A DNA stretch of 14,399 nt from JAKPCT01 sp029553165 (GTDB lineage Bacteria; Bacillota; UBA4882; UBA8346). Both the position numbers and the translations under genes were made by a program. Positions 7,382-14,399 of this stretch are shown in pieces (the first letter of the stretch is position 1; each line of letters starts with the position of its first letter). Below the pieces are notes generated by a model. It saw nothing but the letters and a program-made list of their open reading frames with translations. It ran no database searches and was not told the DNA's origin. The stretch spans positions 1 through 14,399 of the forward strand of contig DAORZT010000064.1 in the NCBI GenBank assembly GCA_035359995.1, written 5' to 3'.

Positions 7382-7936
7382 ATGAACTCAAAAAAAAGAT
7401 TAACAATTGGATTTCTGGCGGACAATTTATTTGATGGGTATGAAGGGTCTATTTGGAGCAGCGCTGTCAATACAGCAAAAAATGAGGACCTTAATATTTT
7501 CAGTTTTGCTGATGGCCCAATTAATTCCTGGATTAATAATTATAGTTATCATTTAATTCAAAATGCACAGATTGACGGTTTCATCGCAATCAGTGGAACT
7601 TTAGGCTGTCACTCCACCCAAAAAGAAATTGAAAAATTTTATCAGGATTACGTTTCCAGACCGCTTGTCAGCATTGGACGTGCTGTTAAAGGTTGTACTA
7701 ACGTTATCGTCGATAACAACGGAATTGCACAATTAGTTGACCATCTGGTTAATATCCACCAATTTAGTAAGATCGCCTTTATTTCAGGGCCGCTTAAAAA
7801 TGCAGATGCCAAAAAACGGCTGCAAATCTACCGTACCAGCCTTGAAAAGTATAATCTAAAATACGATCAAAATATGGTTTATACTGGTAAGATCTTTTGG
7901 TATGACGATGGTATTGAAGCAGTGAAGTTTTTTTAG
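7382..7936 (+). CDS. N-terminal fragment of kinase copy 2: truncated PBP1-like sensor
   Basis: This 184-residue product of the unshifted frame covers the first lobe and part of the second lobe of the LacI-like ligand-binding fold, and ends in V-K-F-F. It lacks the A-A-N-D-Y-M segment that completes the fold, the S-C-G-C motif and every kinase domain. Translation initiation is well supported by the GAGG site. If made alone it is unlikely to fold as a full binding domain. Confidence 0.55.
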   Translation: MNSKKRLTIGFLADNLFDGYEGSIWSSAVNTAKNEDLNIFSFADGPINSWINNYSYHLIQNAQIDGFIAISGTLGCHSTQKEIEKFYQDYVSRPLVSIGRAVKGCTNVIVDNNGIAQLVDHLVNIHQFSKIAFISGPLKNADAKKRLQIYRTSLEKYNLKYDQNMVYTGKIFWYDDGIEAVKFF

Positions 7937-7953
7937 ATCAACAAAATCTAAAA
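7928..7953 (+). other. Frameshift site: T7 run, stop codon and overlapping hairpin
   Basis: The zero frame reads AAG-TTT-TTT-TAG. A -1 shift gives TTT-TTA-GAT-CAA, the frame that matches copy 3 (F-F-L-D-Q-Q). Copy 3 has eight Ts at the same place (10522-10529). Starting inside the run, TTTTAGAT (7931-7938) and ATCTAAAA (7946-7953) are perfectly complementary around the 7-nt loop CAACAAA. The stem is A/T-rich and overlaps the slippery run rather than lying 5-9 nt beyond it, so it is not a classical stimulator. Confidence 0.75.
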
Positions 7954-9951
7954 TTGGATGCAATTATCGCGGCTAATGACTATATGGCGATTGGAGCGAT
8001 CAATGAACTGCAGAATCGGGGCTACCGTGTTCCCGAAGATATTGCGGTAGTCGGATTTGATAATATTTATGAAGCGCAAAATTTCAAAATACCACTTACA
8101 ACTGCCCAACAACCATTACTACAGATCGGTAAAATCGCGGTTGAAAAGATTATCTCCCTCTTTGAAGGCGCTCCTGTCGAAACAACAACCTTACCAACTG
8201 AGATCATTATCAGGAAATCCTGTGGCTGTAACCATATCAATAAAAGTTATCATCCAATTCTGTTTAACACACCGGTTAGCACAGATTATTCTCTAATCCA
8301 AAAGATCGCTTTTGAATTAGAAGCAAAGTATCCTGAAGTTAACGATAAACTAAAGGAATCGTGGGCTCTTGAACTGGTGAATTGTTTTGCGAATGATTTA
8401 CGAACAGAAAACTATTCGTTTTTAGACCTTTTGACTTCTTATATCGAAACCAGTTATAAAAAAGGGCTTTCAATCGTTGTTTGGTTATCGGTTCTCCGTG
8501 AACTGGCAAATATGGCAAATAACTTTGACAGCGATTTAATAACACCGCTGATTGCAAATGCTTTTACAATTGTCGGAGAATTTTTGAATAAAGTTAATGT
8601 CTACCACGAATCGCAAGCTGAAGATTTTTTTAATATTACGCAACGCTTATATCATATTTTTAACCGAAGAAAGATCTATAATAACCACCGGTTGGAACAA
8701 CGAATCAACATCGAATTTGATCGCCTCGGAATCCAAAGTTTTTATTTGTCCAGATTTAAAGAGGATGATAGCCAAAAAGCCAAGTTATCATATTATTACA
8801 GCAAGAATCAACATGTTTTGCTTGAAAAGATCGACGACTATTTTGAAACGCAGGACCTTATTCCCGGACATTTTCAAAACGCTCACGAACGTTATTCGTT
8901 CGTCGTTTTACCGATTGCCCAGACCGGATTCGTAATGTTTGAAGCTAATAAATTTGATGAAACTATTAATGCGCACCAAAATGTTACAACCTATAAGGCA
9001 GTCAAAACCATCGTCCTGATCAATGAAATCCGCCATTATACCAGTCAATTGGAGTATTTGGTAGAAGAGCGGACCAGACTGTTAAAAGAAGCCGAAGAAG
9101 CCCAACAACGTCTGGTCGAAACCGCTCACAAAGCCGGTATGGCGGAGATTGCCATCGGGATTATGCACAACATTGGCAATCTGATCAATAGCATTAATAT
9201 ATCTACCGAAGAGATTGTAGCCATCTTAAATAAGTCAAAATTACCCGGACTACTCAAAGCGAATCAGTTATTCAAAAACTATCAACCGGAACTGTCTAAT
9301 CTGTTCAACAGTCAATCTAAACTGTTGCTTTTGCCAGACTATTATGATCAAATCGGAAATATATTAAAAGACGAACAAGAAAAGATCAGTGCTGAAATCG
9401 AGCAATTGATCAATAAAGTAACCTTAATTCAGGGGATTATTCAAACTTTACAGGAGTACGCTTCAAACGATTATTATAATGATTTTGAAGAAGAAGTAGA
9501 GCTGAGCGCAGTTATTGAAAATTCTTTGAAGATCCAGGAAAGTAACATCCTCAAACACAACATCAAAGTCATTAAAGAATTTAATGTACCGTTATTTTTT
9601 GTAACCAATCAAACAAAACTGACTCATATTATGGTAAACTTAATTAAGAACGCAATAGAAGCGATGTGTAATACTGAAAATGAGCCTACATTGTCAATCA
9701 GGCTTTATTTAAACACGCAATTAGTTCCGGTGATTGAAGTTAGTGACAATGGTGAAGGAATTGCCAAAGAAGACTTGAAGAAGATGTTTACTTACGGGTT
9801 TACAACTAAAGAGAACGGTCATGGATTTGGGCTTCATACCTGTGCCAATTATATGAACGAAATGGGTGGCAGTATTACGGTTCATAGTAACGGAAAGGGT
9901 AAAGGGGCAACATTTACACTAATTTTAAACAACAAGAAGTTGAATAAATAA
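7954..9951 (+). CDS. C-terminal part of kinase copy 2: rest of sensor plus kinase
   Basis: This frame is open from 7918, and TTG 7954 is the first possible start codon. There is no Shine-Dalgarno sequence before it, and the Leu aligns with an internal Leu of copy 3. Independent initiation is therefore doubtful, and the frame is better read as the continuation of 7382. It carries the second-lobe sequence D-A-I-I-A-A-N-D-Y-M-A-I, S-C-G-C (Cys90/92 here), the GAF-like domain, the phosphoacceptor box I-M-H-N-I-G-N-L-I (His405 here), the N-box N-L-I-K-N-A-I-E-A-M, D-N-G-E-G-I and G-H-G-F-G-L-H. All catalytic motifs are intact. Confidence 0.6.
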   Translation: MDAIIAANDYMAIGAINELQNRGYRVPEDIAVVGFDNIYEAQNFKIPLTTAQQPLLQIGKIAVEKIISLFEGAPVETTTLPTEIIIRKSCGCNHINKSYHPILFNTPVSTDYSLIQKIAFELEAKYPEVNDKLKESWALELVNCFANDLRTENYSFLDLLTSYIETSYKKGLSIVVWLSVLRELANMANNFDSDLITPLIANAFTIVGEFLNKVNVYHESQAEDFFNITQRLYHIFNRRKIYNNHRLEQRINIEFDRLGIQSFYLSRFKEDDSQKAKLSYYYSKNQHVLLEKIDDYFETQDLIPGHFQNAHERYSFVVLPIAQTGFVMFEANKFDETINAHQNVTTYKAVKTIVLINEIRHYTSQLEYLVEERTRLLKEAEEAQQRLVETAHKAGMAEIAIGIMHNIGNLINSINISTEEIVAILNKSKLPGLLKANQLFKNYQPELSNLFNSQSKLLLLPDYYDQIGNILKDEQEKISAEIEQLINKVTLIQGIIQTLQEYASNDYYNDFEEEVELSAVIENSLKIQESNILKHNIKVIKEFNVPLFFVTNQTKLTHIMVNLIKNAIEAMCNTENEPTLSIRLYLNTQLVPVIEVSDNGEGIAKEDLKKMFTYGFTTKENGHGFGLHTCANYMNEMGGSITVHSNGKGKGATFTLILNNKKLNK

Positions 9952-9975
9952 TTTATTATAATTATTGAGGTTTCT

Positions 9976-12561
9976 ATGGATTCAAAAAAACGATTAACCA
10001 TTGGTTTTTTGGCTAACAATTTATTTGACGGCTATGAAGGGCCAATTTGGAGCAGTGCTGTCAATACAACAAAAAACAAGGATCTTAATATTTTCAGTTT
10101 TGCTGATGGCCCAATTAATTCCTGGATTAATAATTATAGTTATCAATTAATTCAAAATTCACAGATTGATGGGTTCATCTCAATTAGCGGAACATTAACT
10201 TCTCATTCCAATAAAGGTGAAATCGAAAAATTTTATCAGGAGTATGTTTCAAAACCGCTGGTAAGTATAGGCCGTGTTGTTAAAGGTTGTACCAATATTA
10301 TTGTCGATAATACCGGAATTGTACAATTGGTTGAACATCTGGTTGAGGTCCATCAATTTAAAAGGATCGCCTTTATTTCAGGGCCGCTTAAAAATTTGGA
10401 AGCAGCAGAACGGCTACAAATCTATCGTACCAGTCTCGAGAAGTATAATCTTCAATACGATCAAAACCTGGTTTATATCGGAAAGATCTTTTCATATGAC
10501 GATGGTATTGAAGCAATAAAATTTTTTTTGGATCAACAAAATCTAAAGTTGGATGCAATTATTGCAGCTAATGACTATATGGCAATTGGAGCGATTAATG
10601 CGTTACAAAATCGGGGTTACCGTGTTCCCGAAGATATTGCGGTAGTTGGATTTGATAATATTTTTGAAGCACAACATTTTAAAATACCTCTCACCACAGT
10701 AGAACAGCCATTGCAACAAATTGGCAAAATTGCGGTTGAAAAGATTATTGCACTCATTGAAGGCGCTCCACTTGAGACTGCAACTTTAGCTACGAATATT
10801 GTTATCAGGAAATCCTGTGGCTGTAACTGTATCAATAAGAGTTACCATCAAATACTTTTTAATAAAAATTTACAAACTAAAGCGATTTGCAGTGGCAATG
10901 ATAATTCAACCGCAAAGATTGCTTCAGAATTAGAAACTAAGTTTCCGGAAGTCAAGGATAAGCTGAAAGAATCGTGGGCTGATGAACTTGTGGAATGTTT
11001 TGTGCATGATTTAAAAGACGAAAGTAGTTCGTTTTTAGAACTTTTACCTTCTTTTATCGAAACCGGTTATGAAAAAGGCCTGTCGATAGCTGTTTGGCTG
11101 TCAATTCTTCGCGAGTTAGTAATTTTAACCCAATACTTCAACAACAACTTAGCAACCCTGCTAATTACCCATGCATTTTCAATTGTCGGAGAATTTTTGG
11201 AGAAAGTTAAAGTTTACCATGAATCGCAAGCTAAAGAGTTTTTCAGTACGACACTACACTTCTATCGTTTTTTTAATAAATGTCAAACCAACGATAATGA
11301 TCGGATTGAAGAACGGATCAACATTTATTTTGAACGTTTAGGAATCCAAAGCTTTTATTTATCAAGATTTAAAGAGAATGAAATTCAAAAAGCCAAGTTA
11401 TCATATTATTTTAGCAAAAATCAACATGTTTTGCTTGAAAAGATCGACGACTATTTTGAAACGCAGGATCTTATTCCCGGACATTTTAATAATACTGCTG
11501 AACGGTATTCGTTTATCCTTTTACCGATTGCCAAGACCGGATTTGTAATGTTTGAAGCCAATAAATTTGATGAAACGATTCACGCTCACCAAAATGTTAC
11601 AACTTATACGGCGGTCAAAACCATCGTTTTATTAAATGAAATCCGTCATTATACCACCCAATTAGAGTATTTGATTGAAGAAAGGACCAGACTGTTAAAA
11701 GAAGCCGAAGAAGCCCAACAACGTCTGGTCGAAACAGCTCATAAGGCCGGTATGGCGGAGATTTCCATCGGGATTATGCACAACATTGGTAACCTATTAA
11801 ACAGCATTAATGTATCTACCGAAGAAATCGATGATATCTTAAATAAATCGAAATTACCCGGACTACTCAAAGCTAATCAGCTATTTAAAGACTATCAACC
11901 GGAACTGTGTAATCTGTTTGACAGCCAATCTAAACTATTGCTTTTACCAGACTATTATGAACAAATCGGAAATATATTAAAAGACGAACAAGAAAAGATC
12001 AGTAATGAAATCGAGCAATTAATCAATAAAGTAACCTTAATTCATGGGATTATTCAAACTTTGCAAGAATATGCTTCAAGCGACCATTATAATGATTTTG
12101 AAGAAGAAGTGGAGCTAGGCTCAGTTATTGATAATTCATTGAAGATCCAGGAAAGCAATATTCTGAAACACAACATTAAAGTTATAAAAGATTTAAAGTT
12201 ACCGTTATTTTTTGTAACTAATCGGACGAAACTGACTCATATTTTAGTAAACTTAATTAAGAACGCAGTTGAAGCAATGCGTAATACTGAAAATGAACCT
12301 ACATTGTCAATCAGGCTTTATTTAAATGCGCAATCAATTCCGGTGATTGAAGTTAACGATAATGGCGACGGAATTGCCAAAGAAGACCTAAAAAAGATGT
12401 TCACTTACGGATTTACAACTAAAGAGAACGGTCATGGATTTGGACTTCATACCTGTGCCAATTATATGAATGAAATGGGCGGCAGTATTACGGTACATAG
12501 TGATGGAAAGGGTAAAGGGGCAACCTTTATCCTGACCTTAAGAAAGCTTGAAGGAAAATAA
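9976..12561 (+). CDS. Soluble LacI-like-sensor histidine kinase, copy 3
   Basis: This 861-residue protein is the intact counterpart of copy 2. Residues about 7-275 are the LacI-like ligand-binding fold, starting directly at the first beta strand (L-T-I-G-F-L-A-N-N) with no helix-turn-helix and no signal peptide. The motif S-C-G-C-N-C (Cys281, 283, 285) closes the sensor. A helical linker (about 290-440), a GAF-like domain (440-555) and a coiled coil (556-590) follow. The HisKA-like box I-M-H-N-I-G-N-L-L holds the predicted phosphoacceptor His602. ATPase motifs are the N-box Asn763, D-N-G-D-G-I from Asp795 and G-H-G-F-G-L-H from Gly819. TGAGG (9966-9970) is 5 bases from the ATG. It begins 24 bp after copy 2 and is followed by a strong terminator, so it is the last gene of a three-kinase transcription unit. 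Confidence 0.87.
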   Translation: MDSKKRLTIGFLANNLFDGYEGPIWSSAVNTTKNKDLNIFSFADGPINSWINNYSYQLIQNSQIDGFISISGTLTSHSNKGEIEKFYQEYVSKPLVSIGRVVKGCTNIIVDNTGIVQLVEHLVEVHQFKRIAFISGPLKNLEAAERLQIYRTSLEKYNLQYDQNLVYIGKIFSYDDGIEAIKFFLDQQNLKLDAIIAANDYMAIGAINALQNRGYRVPEDIAVVGFDNIFEAQHFKIPLTTVEQPLQQIGKIAVEKIIALIEGAPLETATLATNIVIRKSCGCNCINKSYHQILFNKNLQTKAICSGNDNSTAKIASELETKFPEVKDKLKESWADELVECFVHDLKDESSSFLELLPSFIETGYEKGLSIAVWLSILRELVILTQYFNNNLATLLITHAFSIVGEFLEKVKVYHESQAKEFFSTTLHFYRFFNKCQTNDNDRIEERINIYFERLGIQSFYLSRFKENEIQKAKLSYYFSKNQHVLLEKIDDYFETQDLIPGHFNNTAERYSFILLPIAKTGFVMFEANKFDETIHAHQNVTTYTAVKTIVLLNEIRHYTTQLEYLIEERTRLLKEAEEAQQRLVETAHKAGMAEISIGIMHNIGNLLNSINVSTEEIDDILNKSKLPGLLKANQLFKDYQPELCNLFDSQSKLLLLPDYYEQIGNILKDEQEKISNEIEQLINKVTLIHGIIQTLQEYASSDHYNDFEEEVELGSVIDNSLKIQESNILKHNIKVIKDLKLPLFFVTNRTKLTHILVNLIKNAVEAMRNTENEPTLSIRLYLNAQSIPVIEVNDNGDGIAKEDLKKMFTYGFTTKENGHGFGLHTCANYMNEMGGSITVHSDGKGKGATFILTLRKLEGK

Positions 12562-12592
12562 ATTTGTTACTCATTATCGTTTTTACTTTCAT

Positions 12593-12617
12593 TCCGGACC
12601 AACGGTTCGGATTTTTT
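12593..12617 (+). terminator. Rho-independent terminator of the kinase array
   Basis: The stem TCCGGACC (12593-12600) pairs with GGTTCGGA (12604-12611) over 8 bp with one G-T wobble, around the 3-nt loop AAC. A run of six Ts (12612-12617) follows directly. It lies 31 bp after the stop of kinase copy 3 and separates the array from the acetyltransferase gene. Confidence 0.88.
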
Positions 12618-12690
12618 ATTCCTAAAAAAGGGGAGCGGGTTAAAACTCTAGAAATTAAATCTTCAAATCGAACAAAGAAGGTGATTATTG

Positions 12691-13200
12691 ATGGCAACTG
12701 TAACCATTAATCCGGCCACCAATTCTGATTTACCGGAATTACTACGGATTTACAATTACTATGTCCTTAATTCCACGGCTACATTTGATGAAGTCCCTCT
12801 AACAGAAACTGAAATGATGCAGGTTTTACTCTTAACCAACAATAGCGAAGCCGATCGCTACCGGTCATTTACAATTAAAAAGCAAAATCTCATCTGTGGT
12901 TATGCAATTATCTCCAAACATCATCCCCGAAGCGCCTATTTGAAGACTGCTAATGTTGCGGTTTACATTGCCCCCGAATTTGTAAGGCAGGGTTTTGGAG
13001 GAATTGCACTTGATTTCTTAGAGAAATGGGCCGCCCAACATCAATTTCACGTTTTGATCGCCATTATCTGCGCTGAAAACGAAAGCAGCATTGCTTTATT
13101 TAGTAAGAAAGGCTATTTCAAATGCGCTCATCTTAAAGAAGTCGGTATCAAATTTGGGCGGGTCCTTGACGTGGTTTATTATCAAAAAATTATCAATTAA
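12691..13200 (+). CDS. GNAT N-acetyltransferase, phosphinothricin-acetyltransferase-like
   Basis: This 169-residue enzyme of the GNAT superfamily transfers acetyl from acetyl-CoA to an amine. The sequence follows the Pat/MnaT group: I-Y-N-Y-Y-V-L-N-S-T-A-T-F near the N-terminus, an acceptor-side region with R-S-A-Y, the acetyl-CoA loop V-R-Q-G-F-G-G (98-104), A-E-N-E-S-S-I-A-L-F (128-137), and the terminal V-G-I-K-F-G-R-V-L-D-V (151-161). Known members act on phosphinothricin or methionine sulfoximine and sulfone; the true substrate here is unknown. The Q/R-x-x-G-x-G motif has Val where Arg/Gln is usual, with Arg one place later. ATG 12691 is chosen over TTG 12688 because GGTGA (12680-12684) is 6 bases away and homologues start M-x-x-x-I-R/N-P-A-T. 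Confidence 0.85.
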   Translation: MATVTINPATNSDLPELLRIYNYYVLNSTATFDEVPLTETEMMQVLLLTNNSEADRYRSFTIKKQNLICGYAIISKHHPRSAYLKTANVAVYIAPEFVRQGFGGIALDFLEKWAAQHQFHVLIAIICAENESSIALFSKKGYFKCAHLKEVGIKFGRVLDVVYYQKIIN

Positions 13201-13297
13201 TGATTTCAATATTTAATTAACAAAACTGTAAGCAGGACTTTTACTAATCATTCAGAAAAAATAGGAATCCCTAAATTAGAATTAAAAGGAGTTTCCG

Positions 13298-14215
13298 ATG
13301 AGAAAAGAGTCACTGTTAATTGTCTTGTCATATTTAACGATCTACATCGTCTGGGGATCAACTTACTTCTTTATCAAAATGGCTGTTGCAACCATACCGT
13401 CATTTTATGTTGTCGGCTTTCGCTGGTTAATAGGCGGTATTGCTTTATTAATCTATTCCTGGCTATCAGGACGGATTAAGCCTTGGCCCACCGCTAAAGA
13501 GTTATTGGCCTCATTGATCTTGGGAACTCTTTTATTGATTGGAGGCAACGGCTTAGTTACGATTGCTGAAAAAAGAGTTGACAGCTATTTTGCGGCTTTA
13601 GTCCTCGCTGCTACTCCCATTACCGTTGCCCTTTTTGACAGGGTATTGTTAAAAAAGCAGATCAGTTTGATTAAGTTAGGCGGAATTGTCTTAGGTTTGA
13701 TCGGTGTAGCTGCTCTGTTATACAATGGCAAATCAATTCTCGGAAGTTTCACGGCTGATGTTATATTAATATTGACTGGTATGACTCTGTGGAGTTTAGG
13801 GACAAGTTTAGGTCATAAGATCCATACTCCTAAGGATGTCTTTGTGAACAGCAGTATTCAGATGATCTTTGTCGGGTTGATCAGTTTGATTTGGGCTTAT
13901 TTCGAAACACCCAACGCCAGCTTTACCGACTTCACATCGAGTTCTATCTTCGGATTGGCTTACTTAACTATCTTTGGTTCACTGGCATTTTGCGCTTATA
14001 ATCACTTACTTCTTCATGAACCGGCAATTCGAATCACCAGTTATTCTTATATTAATCCGGTAATCGCTGTCGTACTTGGCTTACTGGTCGGCGCTGAAAA
14101 ACCGGTACCGTTTTTAATGTTTGGACTGCCGTTGATACTGATGGGGTTGATTCTAATGTTATATGGCGAATTATTGATGAATAAATTATTTAGAAAGACT
14201 GCAACAAGTAACTAA
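13298..14215 (+). CDS. EamA/DMT-family transporter (YedA-like)
   Basis: This 305-residue inner-membrane protein has about ten hydrophobic helices in two EamA halves. Family marks are V-W-G-S-T-Y-F-F-I-K near residue 18, F-R-W in helix 2, G-N-G-L-V-T-I-A-E-K-R-V (about 83-94) and I-N-P-V-I-A-V-V-L-G (about 252-261). Members export amino acids and related metabolites; the substrate cannot be read from sequence. AAAGGAG (13285-13291) is 6 bases before the ATG. It lies 97 bp after the acetyltransferase with no clear terminator between, so cotranscription is possible. A paired acetylation and export function is only a guess. Confidence 0.88.
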   Translation: MRKESLLIVLSYLTIYIVWGSTYFFIKMAVATIPSFYVVGFRWLIGGIALLIYSWLSGRIKPWPTAKELLASLILGTLLLIGGNGLVTIAEKRVDSYFAALVLAATPITVALFDRVLLKKQISLIKLGGIVLGLIGVAALLYNGKSILGSFTADVILILTGMTLWSLGTSLGHKIHTPKDVFVNSSIQMIFVGLISLIWAYFETPNASFTDFTSSSIFGLAYLTIFGSLAFCAYNHLLLHEPAIRITSYSYINPVIAVVLGLLVGAEKPVPFLMFGLPLILMGLILMLYGELLMNKLFRKTATSN

Positions 14216-14226
14216 ATTAACCGTTT

Positions 14227-14328
14227 TCAAAGTACAGGAAGTGTTATTACAAATCTTGTGCCTTGATTGACCTCGCTTTCAACCTGAATTTTATCTTTAT
14301 GCTCAGTAACAAAAAGTAACCAAGGATT
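14227..14328 (-). pseudogene. Remnant of a histidine-kinase C-terminus
   Basis: The minus strand encodes 33 residues ending F-V-I-T-L-P-V-L and a TGA stop. The segment T-E-H-K-D-K-I-Q-V-E-S-E-V-N-Q-G-T-R-F matches the last strands of a HATPase_c domain (normally E-E-H-x-G-x-I-x-V-E-S-x-x-x-x-G-T-x-F). Upstream, where the G-L-G-L box should be, the frame runs into TAA (14329-14331). No start codon exists, and the other minus frames show no kinase-like sequence to the window edge. It is not part of the three-kinase family, whose ending differs. It converges with the transporter gene 11 bp from that stop. Confidence 0.6.
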
Positions 14329-14334
14329 TTAAAT

Positions 14335-14382
14335 ATGCCCGAAAAAATCAAATATGAGAATATTCCGGCAGCTGTATATTAG
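14335..14382 (+). CDS. Short reading frame at the window edge, possibly the start of a broken gene
   Basis: A start codon with AAGGA (14322-14326) 8 bases upstream opens a 15-residue frame, M-P-E-K-I-K-Y-E-N-I-P-A-A-V-Y, ending at TAG 14380-14382. Dropping one T at 14379-14380 would continue the frame as V-Y-R-A-K-D-S-T to the window end, which reads like ordinary protein. It may therefore be the 5' end of a frameshifted gene lying mostly outside the window. No family is recognised. Confidence 0.3.
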   Translation: MPEKIKYENIPAAVY

Positions 14383-14399
14383 AGCAAAAGATTCTACAA

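Larger units (their letters stand above)
7382..9951 (+). pseudogene. LacI-like-sensor histidine kinase, copy 2, interrupted by a frameshift
   Basis: With one T restored in the T-run at 7928-7934, this region reads as one protein of about 856 residues collinear with copy 3 over its whole length. The domain order is PBP1-like sensor, S-C-G-C (restored Cys281/283), helical linker, GAF-like domain, coiled coil, HisKA-like box (His596) and ATPase domain. As written, the frame stops at TAG 7934-7936. The remaining 665 codons are free of further stops and keep all kinase motifs, so the lesion is very recent, a read error, or bypassed by slippage. GAGG (7371-7374) lies 7 bases before the ATG, and the gene follows copy 1 by 39 bp. 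I call it a pseudogene on the sequence given, but functional expression by frameshifting is not excluded. Confidence 0.7.
7382..12561 (+). repeat. Recent tandem duplication of a 2.6-kb kinase gene (copies 2 and 3)
   Basis: The genes at 7382-9951 and 9976-12561 align along their full length with long identical runs. Examples are 62 nt (7490-7551 with 10084-10145), 50 nt (from 8806 with the matching run near 11430) and 52 nt (9071-9122 with 11684-11735). Between them are stretches with scattered, often silent, differences. The more diverged copy 1 (4706-7342) shares the architecture. This fits an older duplication followed by a younger one, or local gene conversion between copies 2 and 3. Confidence 0.85.

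Noticed and set aside
8057..8935. Alternative frames inside kinase copy 2 (both strands)
   Set aside because: They are out-of-frame shadows of a region whose kinase reading aligns perfectly with copy 3.
10274..10835. Alternative frames inside kinase copy 3 (both strands)
   Set aside because: They are out-of-frame shadows of the intact 861-residue gene and encode no recognisable domain.
4706..12561. Transposon or CRISPR-like explanation for the repeated 2.6-kb units
   Set aside because: There are no transposase, terminal inverted repeats or short regular spacers. The repeats are full-length protein-coding paralogues.

Overview
The window looks like a chromosomal segment from a low-GC bacterium, most likely a Bacillota-type lineage. 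Supporting signs are strong AGGAG-type ribosome binding sites, short intergenic gaps, an intrinsic terminator and sigma-A-like promoters. The zinc-binding protein lacks a lipobox cysteine, which would fit a diderm Bacillota lineage or a non-lipoprotein anchor. I cannot name the genus from sequence alone.

Left part (1-3129): a compact zinc-uptake operon. A Fur-family regulator (Zur-like) is followed by ZnuA (metal-binding protein with a His/Glu-rich loop), ZnuC (ATPase) and ZnuB (permease). ZnuA/ZnuC and ZnuC/ZnuB overlap. A good extended -10 promoter precedes the regulator, and an imperfect palindrome just upstream of the -35 is a candidate operator.

Middle left (3158-4473, minus strand): a 73-residue protein with a C-x2-C / C-x3-C pattern, whose start is set by its Shine-Dalgarno sequence, and an RluA-family rRNA/tRNA pseudouridine synthase with an S4 domain.

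Centre (4706-12561): the most unusual part, three consecutive paralogous genes of about 2.6 kb each on the plus strand. Each encodes a LacI/GalR-type periplasmic-binding-protein fold without a helix-turn-helix, a conserved S-C-G-C motif, a helical linker, a GAF-like domain, a short coiled coil, a HisKA-like box with an H-N-I-G-N core, and a complete histidine-kinase ATPase domain. No signal peptide or transmembrane helix is visible, so these look like soluble, cytoplasmic ligand-sensing histidine kinases. Copies 2 and 3 are recent duplicates; copy 1 is more diverged. Copy 2 is split by one missing T in a T-run (T7, against T8 in copy 3), yet both halves are otherwise intact. This could be a fresh mutation, a sequencing error, or slippage-dependent expression. 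A clear intrinsic terminator closes the array. No response regulator gene lies in the window.

Right part (12691-14399): a GNAT acetyltransferase of the phosphinothricin-acetyltransferase type and an EamA/DMT transporter. These are followed by a short minus-strand remnant of a histidine-kinase C-terminus and the first codons of a gene or broken gene at the window edge.
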